From the NCBI GenBank assembly GCA_015847255.1, contig JADLZK010005764.1, forward strand, positions 248,001-312,000: a stretch of 64,000 nt of DNA, read 5' to 3'. A program made the translations under genes and the position numbers. This stretch comes from Hyparrhenia diplandra (lineage: Eukaryota > Streptophyta > Magnoliopsida > Poales > Poaceae). The notes under the pieces were generated by a model. It was not told where the DNA came from, ran no database searches, and was given only the letters and a program-made list of their open reading frames with translations. How positions within the stretch are numbered: the first letter of the stretch is position 1; the number at the start of each line of letters is the position of its first letter. This document shows, piece by piece, positions 8,928 through 19,259 of this stretch.

Positions 8928-11555
8928 TGTAACACCCTAAAATTTGCATGTTTTTAAATAGCTCAGTTTGAATTAATTATGCAATTATTGTGATGCATTG
9001 AATATAGTGAAATAATAATTTTTATAAAAATAAAATTCATCATAAGGCTAGACACATGCTTATGCATCCATGCTGTTGCATAAATATTTCTGTGATGTCA
9101 TGTTTTGCTGAAACTGAAATAGATTTCAAATCAATTTGCAAACGTTACTTGAAATCTGTTTAAAATAAAAAGAAAAGGAATTAATTCTCTCTCTCACTCT
9201 TTTCTCTCATTTCGGCCTGACAGCCCAGCGCACCGGCCCTTTCTCCTTCTTTTGTTCACTGGCCCGAGTGGCCGTCCTCTTTGGCCTGCTCAACTTGGGC
9301 CGCAACCCCAGCCCAGTGCAGCCAGCAAGCCGACTGGGAGCTAGCAGCACCCCTCTCCCTTCCCGGTCACACTGACGCTGTGGCCCTGCCATATTAGCGT
9401 CGCCGTCTTCCTCAGCTCGTCACCGAACCGGACTCGAGTCCACTGCTGCACGCAAAATACCGCAAAACCCGGCTCCTCTTCCCTAATCCGCTCGCGTCTG
9501 GCGCTATATAAACCAAGCCGCCGCCGTTTTTGGCCTTTTCGCAAGTATCCGCCTTGTCCGAGCAAAGCTGCCGTCGCCGCGGAACCCTAACCCGCCGCCG
9601 CTGATCTCGGTTCGCGATTCCACCGCCGTGACGCCTCCGTAAGCTGGTTTCCGAGCACCTATCCTCAATTTCGAACTCGCCGATATCGTTTGCTCTTTTC
9701 ATCCTATTTTGTTTTGGCTCATACCGTTTTAATTCCGGCGAGAACACCGCCAAAGCACCCGTCCCCTCTAATTACGGCCGCCCCCATCCGATCCAACGGC
9801 CAAGAAGACCTGATGCCCTTTCGGTCGGCATCTTTGCATCTAAACCCTTATAATTACTTAATGTTTTCACCCGCGGACCTACGCGTATTCCTGGACCACA
9901 CTTTGCCTTTTGGAAAGCGTATTCCTGACTTATCGATTCAAACTACACTTTTATATATTTACAGTTTTGCCACTGATTTCAAATGCTTATAACTTTTGCG
10001 TTTTGAATCCGTTTTAGTCCATTCAAGTTGCGTTAGGTTCATAATCTCGTAATCTACATGTTAATCTTACTGTTAGTCAGGTTTGCAATTTTTAAATTTC
10101 AATTTTATATTTAGTTTATTATTTTATTAATGTTAATCTTGTAAAATTCATATCTATGCCGTTTTAGTTTCGATTTACGTGAATTTGACATCTATGTGAT
10201 CGTAGCAGCGTGTACTTGTGTTTTAAAACATTTTCAATTTGTTTTTCTTGCTGTTGGTGTACTATTCTCATAATATCCCTTTGTTTGCTTTGTGCTTGTT
10301 TGCATGAACGGATGAATGTTCTTTGCGTGATGATTAATATAGACGGTGAGCTATTCCTTGTGGAACCAGAGCTTCTTGGTAATCTGGAGCGTCATGCGTT
10401 CTTGAATCAAGGCAAGTATAGCATGGGATCATCCTTGTTGTCCTATTCACCGTATTCACTAAATTCATTATGCATGTGTCTACCTTGTTTAACCTTTAAG
10501 GATTTCCTAGCTTTTGTTAACTTGTGCCTTGATTACCTGGGGTTTATGCATTTGTTTAGTATTGTGCTAGCGCTGAACCAACCATTATTATCCTAGAACT
10601 TGAACAATTGTTGATGCAATAAATGTTAAAAGATGACTTTTTAGCAACATGAACTTAAAGCGAGTACCCCATGTTTCTTCATGGTGTCCTTGGCTCTCCA
10701 TAAGGACTTACTTGTAAGTCATCATCCAGGATATCTAGTACAACTATGGGGGTCACATGGCTCTGGCTCTAGTTGATCAAAGGATCTTGTCTAACTATTT
10801 ATTGGGGTTACCGGTTAGGGGATATATAGGGGTTTGTACCTGTGAGCTACTAACATGTTAGACAAACCTTTGAAGGCTTTATATGATTTTTATTATTTAG
10901 GGAGTCGCGAACCTACTCCTTTGGAAATCATGACCCATAGTGAAAGTGTACATCTTTGCGTAGAGTTAAAAACCGATATATCGGCCCGTGTTCGCGGTCA
11001 TGAACGGCCTTGGACTCCTTATGAGATAGTTGATCACTGTTTAAGACTTGTTTATGATTTATTCATGATCTATTTATTGTTCATACTTGTTATCTTACAT
11101 GATTATGGGTTGTTGGGAATATTTGATGCTAATGCTTAAAATTGTGAACTACTAAAAGCTAAACACAGTTGAACCAGTGTCTATCTTATTTGAGCCTCAT
11201 TCATAACCCCATGTTATATTGGTTGAGTACGACATGTACTTACGCTTGCTTTACATTCAATATTTGAAAAATCCCTGATGGGTAACAGAGTATGGAGATG
11301 ATGATGTGTTTCAACTGGATCTCTAGTCTTGAAGTCAACCAGTTGGCATCCCCGTGGATTTTGGAGCAGTACCTAAGTGCTAGATATTTATTTCCGCTTT
11401 GTTATACTTTTCTTTTATTTATGTAATGATTATTAAACGATATGTATTATGCTTGGAAATGATACTCGGTGATTTGTCTTGCATATGTGTGATTGATCTC
11501 GGGGCACATATGTAATCTTGTATTCGTTTTTTGTTCCTTAAAAATGGGTATGACA
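8928..11555 (+). mobile_element. Solo LTR (2.6 kb) inserted in element D gag
   Basis: It starts TGTAACACCC and ends GGGTATGACA (inverted TGTCATACCC), with exact 5-bp target duplication CAACC at 8923-8927 and 11556-11560. There are no internal domains, PBS or second LTR, so it is one LTR left after recombination. A core promoter with TATATAA (9505-9511) precedes a GC-rich leader (9515-9650). The length and TGTAACACCC start suit long-LTR gypsy families, but the family is not established. Confidence 0.8.
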
Positions 11556-11560
11556 CAACC

Positions 11561-13070
11561 TCGTTTGGGATGCCTTTGAATTTTTTGATAATCAATCTTC
11601 ATATCAAAACGCTAGTCAATTCCAATGGGCCCCTTTGGCAACAGCCGATTAGACCGGTCCCGGTGGAGCTAGCACATTATCTGGCAAACAAAAATCGGCT
11701 CAACAATTGGGAACTGATCATGAAGCATCTAGAGGGGGGGGGGACACAATGTTTTACCAAACCCTTTGAAGTCTCCAAGCTTTAATCCTATGCTTGATCA
11801 AAATACATGTGCTCAAACTACCAATTTAGATAATGTTTGACCAAATCACTTGAGGAAAGCTTGGGAGCCCACATCAAGCCCACTAAAAGTACTTTCCAAA
11901 AGCCATACCCATGTTCCATTGATTTCATGAAAAATCCTCCGCGATGGAAGGTACCTAATTTTTAAAAATTTAGTGGTAATGATGGCAAAACAACCATGGA
12001 GCATATTAGTATGTATCTTGCACAATTAGGTGAGGGTAGTACTATGGATTTTATGAAAATTTGTAATTTTCCTTTGTCTCTTACCGGTACAATTTTTTCA
12101 TGGTTTACTTCTTTGCCGTCATGTTCTATTAATTCTTGGGCTCAATTAGAAGAGAAATTTCACAGTCACTTTTATAATGGTGTCCAAGAAACTCGATTGT
12201 CCCATCTTACATCGGTTAGGCAAGGGCGTGATGAATCCGTCCTTGACTTTTTCAAAAGATTTAGAGAAATTAAAAGCCAATGCTTTCATTTATATATTTC
12301 TCGAATGGGACTTAATTGATTTTTTGCTTTGTGGGTCTTCGCTCTAGCATTAGGGATAAACTTGAGTATTGTCAATTTTCTACTTGTAATCAATTGCTAG
12401 AGAAGGCCGTTTCAGGTTGAATCACGCCTTAAAGATTCTCGTGATAGCTATAAATCTCATCGTTCTAATGTGCATACTTTTGATGGCTGTTCGACTATTC
12501 GGATGATGAAAGTAAAAAGTGCATGGCTGCTAAACTTAGGTGGCCAATAGAGAATAAGCTTGTTACATGTCCTTCTCTCAAGCCGATTCAAAAGAATCGG
12601 AATGAAGTAGTGAGATTTACTTTTGATGTTTCTAAATGCGACCGTATTTTTGATGAATTGCTTAAAATCGGATGCATTAGAGTCAATAATACTTTGCCTT
12701 CTGTGGATGAGTTAAAGAAAAGAGCATATTGCAAATATCATAATTCTTATTCTCATGCCACTAACGATTGTAATGTCTTCCGTCAGTAGGTCCAATCGGC
12801 TCTTAATGACGGACGATTGAGTCTTATCGATATGCAAGTTAACAAGGATCCTTTTCCAGCACACTTGAACATGGTTGAGGCGGGAACTCCAACTATTCTA
12901 ATCCGTCCCGAGCAAGCCGATGCAGCCAAAGGCAAGAAGGTCATCATCGGTGAACCACATGAGGTATCAAGTGATGCTTGAGAAGGGTAAAGAAGGAAAG
13001 AACAAGCTTACAATCACCGCTGGATCAGTGGAATATTTAAGAAGGCAAAGATGGTACGAGACACGTGCAG
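11561..13070 (+). pseudogene. Element D gag, middle part (retrotransposon gag domain)
   Basis: It resumes the reading interrupted at 8927. The frame at 11996-12319 is a retrotransposon gag domain (..FSWFTSLPSCSINSWAQLEE..FHSHF, then VRQGRDESVLDFFKRF). The frame at 12523-12789 continues to a variant zinc knuckle C-X2-H-X4-H-X4-C (YCKYHNSYSHATNDC). A TAG at 12787-12789, probably a C-to-T change of CAG, stops it; the same frame then reads SALNDGRLSLIDMQVNK. Cut by element A at 13071. The CHHC knuckle is typical of Tat-type gag, so D may be Tat-like; this is inference. Confidence 0.85.
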
Positions 13071-14528
13071 TGTTGACGGTGGATAATATCAACATTTTAT
13101 TGTTAAATAAACACAAAAGATGATATAAAAGGGTGATATCACTAGAGTCTATGGTTGGATTCTAACGGATTCCACGAGTTTTGGTGCTCTCACTTGTTTT
13201 GTAGGATTTCCAATTTTTCATAGAATAAAAGTATCTCAAATGATGATATGGAGTGCACTATTGCAAGGAGCTCGTCCAGACCATCGAAACAGATATATCA
13301 TTCACCGTATTTGGAGTCCAGAATCAAAAGATATGAATCACGATGGCTAGAACCGAAAAGAAGACCCTAGAAGACACCAGAAGACGCCACGCCAAAGATG
13401 GGCCCCACTTGTCATTGGGGGAGGGCGGCCACCATCACCCCCAAGGGTGGCCGCCCTGACTTGGAGTCCAAGCAACCTCAGCTTCGGGAGTCTTGATCCT
13501 CTGTGTCTCTAGATTGCATCTACACCGTCCAATAAGGTCGGTTTGATCGGACGGCTACGATTCATCCCACCAGCCTATATAAGCAAGGGCAGACCACCCC
13601 CGGAAAAACCCTAATTCATTAGTTCTAATTCATAATCTCTTGATCTATTGATCATAGAGGTGTCCTAATGTGAGGAAAACCTCTCTACAATGTAATTAGA
13701 TCTAGACATCTTCAATGTAGTAGATTAATTACTTGAGAGTAAGGGAGAGTGGAGCTGCACTCAGGTTCTAAAGAAGTCTTCAGAGTTTGGTATGTCTTTG
13801 TATCTTTACTTTACAAGACTTATGCTTTAATATATTTATCTTCTCCATTTACTTTTATGCCTTTCATATATATGGTTAATATAGTATTTATGCCACTGCA
13901 TGGGATCTTTGCTCGTATTGAGTGCTCTAGTTATTCAAGGTAGCTAGAGTAGTAATCGAAAGTATAGATATGGTGTTTAGACTATAGGTTACCTGAAGTT
14001 ACGCTCAATCCTCTGGTTAGTTGTGGTATCCCCAGAGGTGACAGCTCTGTTACGCCTTTGCAATCCACCACGTTAGGGTTGATCTTCGTAGAGCTTTAGG
14101 CAACCTTGCCCCAACTAGCCCTTCTCAGTCTTTCTTGAGAGTTGGAAAGGTACTGTTGCTCCAATATGCTTTTGTGTGATTGCTATATTTACCCATGCTT
14201 TAGTTGTCATAGAACCAAAGTAAAAGAGAAGTATATTAGGAACCTTGATATCTCTTGTTATTCTCTAAGTTATCTAAACTACTTATTATTCATAGATTTT
14301 TTTATGCATTATTATTCATATTCTTATTTATATGAATCATTTACCTCCTCACTTTACTCTAATTGGTTCGCTAAGTTAGTAGGTACATGATTGTGAACTA
14401 TCAATCTCTTTAACTAAAGCTTCCCTATGGATACGATACTCTAGAATACTCTTAGGTAAAAGTTACAATGGTGTTCTACGCACTTGCAGAATCCTTCATA
14501 TTCTAATCGCACTTTACAAATACCAACA
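13071..14528 (+). repeat. 5' LTR of element A
   Basis: TGTTGACGGTGG to TACCAACA, 1458 bp, matching 23181-24572 throughout with scattered substitutions. TATA box TATATAAG at 13576-13583. The right LTR has TATATGAG at the same place, so the copies have diverged and A is not very young. Confidence 0.9.
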
Positions 14529-14535
14529 AGCTTTT

Positions 14536-14553
14536 TGGTGCCGTTGCCGGGGA
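14536..14553 (+). other. Primer binding site of element A (tRNA-Asp type)
   Basis: TGGTGCCGTTGCCGGGGA lies 7 bp after the LTR. It matches the complement of the plant tRNA-Asp 3' end, the primer used by Athila-type elements, except for one C-to-T change. The leader to about 14800 shows no ORF. Confidence 0.75.
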
Positions 14554-14800
14554 AGCAATTGGCGTAAAGATTTTAATAATGATCTTGATATCTACTAATT
14601 TAGTATATCACTAGCTTTAGTTGGACCCTATTCTATTGAGTTGTGGAATAGACAAGACAACAGATGCTGTTGTGACTTTTCAGCAATATTCCACAAGAAA
14701 AGGAAAGAAAAAGAAACATTGAAGAACCCAGGGTGCCTAATCATTCAAAGATTCATCAACATTGGAACCATGCTATCTCAATGTTTGTTTGTTCATCTGG

Positions 14801-15012
14801 CAGTGCTATTCTACACCCCGGTGTAGAGTTTATTCTACACCCAACAGTCAAATACTGACCAAATTAATAAAAATTACCGAACCAAATCGCAGGATTACTG
14901 AACCATGCTCACTGGTAGGGTGTTCAGTAATCACGCGCAGTAGTAAATACTGGAAATTCATTTAGTAATTTCTGCTGGGTGTAGAATTTTTGCTACACAT
15001 AGGGTGCAGTGC
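14801..15012. mobile_element. Small terminal-hairpin element M1
   Basis: Left ATTCTACACCCAACAG (14832-14847) is inverted at 14972-14987, and CAGTGC / GCACTG mark the outer ends. The left end also holds the hairpin CTACACCCCGGTGTAG. On the right it abuts a (CA)n(TA)n tract. It belongs with M4 and M5 by the CTACNCC..GGNGTAG ends. Confidence 0.55.
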
Positions 15013-15025
15013 AGATTACAAGCGT

Positions 15026-15035
15026 GCACACACAC

Positions 15036-15075
<40 letters not shown>
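15026..15075. repeat. (CA)n(TA)n microsatellite between M1 and M2
   Basis: ACACACACAC runs into an uninterrupted (AT) tract ending at 15075. Element M2 starts directly after it. Confidence 0.95.
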
Positions 15076-15078
<3 letters not shown>

Positions 15079-17248
15079 CTATTAGTCCATGGCTGGCTAC
15101 AAAATATTTGATTCTGTAGCCAGGTCGTGTGGAGCTGGCCCGGTTCCTGTCCCCAGCGCACCACACAGGCCATGCATTGAAGCCTCGACGTTGACTCAAT
15201 TGAACGTGCTGCCGGTACTAATTAATAATACAGCCACAGCCTTAATTTATTCCCCCTAATTTAAGCTGTTTCCTTTTTAGTCGGCCACAAAAACACCGTA
15301 CCCATCTCATCTCCTCACGTGGTCCAGAGATCTCCCAGCTCGTGCCCTCGACGGCACCGCGGCTCACGGCGGCGGCGGCTGCTTGTTCCAGTCGACTGCT
15401 CCTCACCTGTGCACCTCCGCGGCGAGCGGCGAGCGGCGAGCGGCTATGTTTGGCGCTGCGGTGTCGATGGTGGCGGCAGCAGCAACTACGACGCCGATCC
15501 GTTCCCCTCATTGATGGTGGTGGCGGTGATGACGACCTGCTGCGACGGTGGCCTTCCTCATCCACGACGTTGACGCTCCAACCACCGATGGCGTCCACGA
15601 CAGCGACGCAGCACGGCCTGGAGCCATCCCCGACCGGAGGCGTGCGGCTTCCCATCGAACATCGTGTTCCGGCACCGGCAGCCGTGCTACTCGTCCCTTG
15701 CTGATCGAGCCGCGCGCACAGCCCCCATGGCCACCCTCGTTCATCATCAGGTAGCGCGCGGCGCCCCCACCCTGTGCGGTAGTGGTGTCTTCCCTTCCTT
15801 TGTATGCAGCGGCAACCCACCGGCAGCAGCACGGCGGCACCTCGCTTCACGTGGTTGGTTTCAGATCCCCTAGTATTCACTATTCAGGTTAGTTTCAAAT
15901 CCCCAAATATTTTCCAGAAAATAATTTCTTTTGCAATATGGTTCTGATGATCAAATTTTTCATGTTTTAGTGATCAACTGCATCAATCCTAGCTCTCGTA
16001 TTCTGCCTCATTCCATTTTCCATTTTGGTAATTATTTTATTAATAATTTGTTTCAGTACCATAGTACCTGGTTACTTAAACAGTTTGATGCTGAATTATG
16101 GTAACCCAAAACCATAATTATCGTAAATATATCTGGGAGCTGGTTCTCGTAATTATTAGTGGAAATTCTCGTAAATACTTATGTGGATTCTGGTAATACG
16201 GAAATGTAAATCCACAACTTAGATCTTGCTGGTAGATGAAGGCTCGAGTGATTTCATTATTCCTAGCCCCATAGCTAATTTCCTTTTGCAAGCAAAACGA
16301 TCGGAGATGTGGATTTGACACACATCTGGTCCTGTCGAAGGCATATGGAAGTGTAGCGTAGGTTTTCTTCCTCATATTTTATTTCTAGCATCTCACAGTA
16401 GAAAATTCATATGCAATTTTTTCTTCTGTGTGCACAGTTTACCATGTGTCTAAAATAGTAGATTGGATATTGGGAATTTTATTGCTGCATCTACTAATCC
16501 CAAATTTCTGTTTGTAGGTAGATACTTTCTCAGCTCGATTTTTTCCACTGTCATTCTTTCGGAGAACGGAACTATGGCGAGCGAGGTAGAAGGCACCAAA
16601 ATCGGTTGTGTTGTAGTGGTCAATGGGCTATGCATGTGGAGCAGATATCATTTTCAATATTGAATTCCACCCTTGTTATTGTCTCAAATGTAATATCGTT
16701 TAGCATTTTGAGTTGTAGTACTTGTTGTCAAATTACGATAATTCCATCTCGAGTTGTAGTACTTGTTGTCAAATTACGATAACTCCTTATTCTAATTATG
16801 CTAACTACTTGACGTCAATATTGTTTCAGTAAGGAAAAGTAGTAAATCCATTATAGTAAATTTACAATATTGTTTCTTCAGTAAGGAAAAGTAGTAAATC
16901 CATTATAGTAAATTTACTATAGCTTATCTTAGAAGCTTTATGCCTAATTGTGGTAAATAGAAGTTCAATATAAGGAAAGCACTATCGTAGAAAGGATCAT
17001 ATCTAGCAAATAAAATACTACACGTTCACCCTGTACGGAAACAGTAACTAGGACCTCCATGCATATCGGCGTTAATTGCAACCTGCATGCATCTGACAGG
17101 ACCTTGCATGCACCTGGCGGTAATTAAGCATCTACTAATGACGCATGCAAATGCCACGCCACGCTCAGCCAGGTGCGTGAAAGCTGGTGCGCTCAATGGA
17201 CCTGGCTACAGAATATTATATTTTGTAGCTAGCTATAGACTATACTCT

Positions 17249-17251
<3 letters not shown>
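15076..17251. mobile_element. (TA)n-flanked TIR element M2 with GC-rich centre
   Basis: The left end GAACTATTAGTCCATGGCTG and right end (reverse complement) GAGAGTATAGTCTATAGCTA are inverted. Both run on into GCTACAAAATAT and CTGTAGCCAGG, which itself can fold. The element lies exactly between two (TA)n arrays. The centre at 15300-15880 is GC-rich with open frames on both strands but no recognisable protein, possibly a captured fragment. Internal direct duplications of about 41 bp (16709-16783) and 50 bp (16815-16915) are present. No transposase. Confidence 0.6.

Positions 17252-17287
<36 letters not shown>
17252..17287. repeat. (TA)n microsatellite between M2 and M3
   Basis: An uninterrupted TA tract of about 18 units joins the right end of M2 and the left end of M3. 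Confidence 0.95.
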
Positions 17288-17290
<3 letters not shown>

Positions 17291-17521
17291 ATGGGATCGT
17301 ATCCTGTGTAATCTATGCAACCATCATTTAAGGCCACAGGATCTGGATCCAACGTCTGAGGTTTTTTTTCACTTAAACCCTCCCACCTAGATACACACGG
17401 GTTAGATTTAAACCCCACAGGTGTAGGGGTTTAAGTGAAAAAAACCTCAGACGCGTTGGATCTAGATCCCGTGGCCTTGATTGGTGGTTGTATAGGTTGC
17501 ACACTAAGTTGATACGTTGCC
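17288..17521. mobile_element. Fold-back MITE M3
   Basis: The whole element is close to one long inverted repeat. The arm AAGGCCAC, then GGATC..GATCCAACG, CTGAGG, a T run, and CACTTAAACCC at about 17320-17385 is repeated inverted at about 17427-17481. (TA)n arrays flank both sides. Confidence 0.7.
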
Positions 17522-17541
17522 TATATATATATATATATATA
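17522..17541. repeat. (TA)n microsatellite between M3 and M4
   Basis: Ten TA units between the two elements. Confidence 0.95.
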
Positions 17542-18831
17542 GGGTAAATTTTTCCTACACCCCCCGGGAGTAGCTACACCCATCTATTTTTAGACGCGAA
17601 TCCTTCTCTCCTGCACGCACAAGGCACGCGAATCCTTCTCTCCGCATGGTCCGGCCCTCAGCTGCATGTCCCTCCGGTGGTGGCTGCATGCAGCAGCATG
17701 GCCCCGCCCCCATGCATACAACGGCGGCATGGCTAGTGGCAACGACGATCTGTTTTTTTTTTTTTTTTTTTTTTTTTTTTGAATTCGCAAGATTGATCCG
17801 GTGTCTTCTAGCGTCAAGTTGCTAATTGCCGGAATAGACATTTTTCTTTTGAATTCTTTTGAATACTACATGTATGTATTTATACTCCATATAAACATGT
17901 GTATGTGTTTATACTTCCTATATATAAAGACATATGGTTTCGTACTCATTTGTACATGTATGCACACATACTATAGTATATGCACATACTTGCTAATAAA
18001 ATTCATATCGGTATGCGGATATACTTCCTAATAAACAATTGTGCAGGTATGCACGTATACTACTAAGTATATGCATATACTTCATAATAAGTACACAATT
18101 GTGCAGGCATGCACGTATACTAAGTATATGGACATATACTCTGGTCGTGTGGTTCAAAGTATGCACGTATACTGTAAAAACCTTGGCGTATGTATTAAAA
18201 TATTCTTTATCCTATTCTGATAAGTATGTGCATATACTCCATTCTAAAAAGATAAGTATGTGCATATACTCCATTCTAAAAGTATGTTCATATACTCCAT
18301 TCACAAAAAGTATGTACGTAAATGTACTCATACAATTAGTATTTCCTCATACTACTCGCTTTTTCTAATAACAAGTTTTTTCTTCCTTGCCTTTTTTTGT
18401 GAAATCATTAGTTCGGATTAGTATTAGTGTATACTATTTTTCCAAGGTGGGCCAACTCGGCTACTTTGTATTTGTGGGTCAATACATATATCAAGGCCTA
18501 AGCAAGTAATCGTATATATAACAGAATATCTCGCGAACTAGCGTATGTGTGCACGTATACTCCTGTTATTTATCTCATTACATATATATAAGTATACATC
18601 CATACTCATTTCACTTGGAATAATCATGTATTGTTTTCAAAGAGCAGCACCACTCACGCACAATTTTTGGCCTCACCAACCGGATGCATGCAATGTTTGG
18701 CGGAACAAATACCTCATTAGCGGGTCCGCTGCATGACCGCATGCAGGTTCCTAACCGATTAACACTAACTAGCAGCCCAGCCTCTTAATATCACTAGTGG
18801 GTGTAATTACTCCCGGGTGTATAAAAAGTGC

Positions 18832-18833
<2 letters not shown>
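17542..18833. mobile_element. (TA)n-flanked element M4 with terminal hairpins
   Basis: The left end contains CCCCGGGAGTAGCTACACCC, and the right end reads in reverse complement CACCCGGGAGTAATTACACC, so the ends are inverted repeats with an internal CTAC..GTAG hairpin. (TA)n arrays abut both sides. Inside are a 28-base T run (17753-17780) and a cluster of short palindromes (17872-18353). No transposase reading. Confidence 0.65.
17872..18353. repeat. Cluster of GTAT-N5-ATACT palindromes
   Basis: About 14 copies of a 15-bp imperfect palindrome occur at irregular spacing, for example GTATGCACGTATACT, GTATGTGCATATACT and GTATATGCATATACT. More copies lie at 18543-18600, and in M5 at 18917-19142. 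Such clustering of inverted motifs inside a TIR element resembles transposase-binding repeats; the function is inferred. Confidence 0.75.

Positions 18834-18864
<31 letters not shown>
18834..18864. repeat. (TA)n microsatellite between M4 and M5
   Basis: An uninterrupted TA tract of about 15 units. Confidence 0.95.
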
Positions 18865-18867
<3 letters not shown>

Positions 18868-19234
18868 TGTTCTATACTCCACGGGAGTAGTTACTCCCAT
18901 CATCAAAAAACCACATTGCGTATGTGATCATACTTATTTATTAGTTTGAGTATGTTTAGATACTCATATTAAGATACTCTAAATCTTACTACGAAAAAAA
19001 TATCGAAGGAACCCGTATTTGTTAATATATTACTAAAATGCCACCTTGTTGAATATAAAATAAGTATATCCACATACTCTACGTATGCATGCATACTTAA
19101 CATACATACCACCCTAGATGGTCTAGTATGATCATATACTTCGTCTACATACACTTCATCCTGTCATATATGCCCTAAATCTAGAGATATACACATAGGA
19201 GTAACTACTCTCTAGGAGTAGAAAATAATTTTCC
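18865..19234. mobile_element. (TA)n-flanked element M5
   Basis: Left TTCTATACTCCACGGGAGTA and right (reverse complement) TTTTCTACTCCTAGAGAGTA, followed by GTTACTCC on both sides, are inverted ends related to those of M4. It contains several palindromes of the AGTAT..ATACT kind. A TATATA(TG)n tract (19235-19259) abuts its right end. Confidence 0.6.
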
Positions 19235-19259
19235 TATATATGTGTGTGTGTGTGTGTGT

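Noticed and set aside
10210..10596. 128-codon hydrophobic frame in the solo LTR
   Set aside because: AT-rich LTR sequence with no motif; the LTR boundaries and TSD explain the region.
15242..15880. 212-codon minus-strand frame and overlapping plus frames
   Set aside because: GC-rich Ser/Arg/Ala text without domain; inside M2; not supported as a gene.
17753..17780. 28-base T run as a possible retroposon tail
   Set aside because: No SINE/LINE body or target duplication around it; it lies inside M4.
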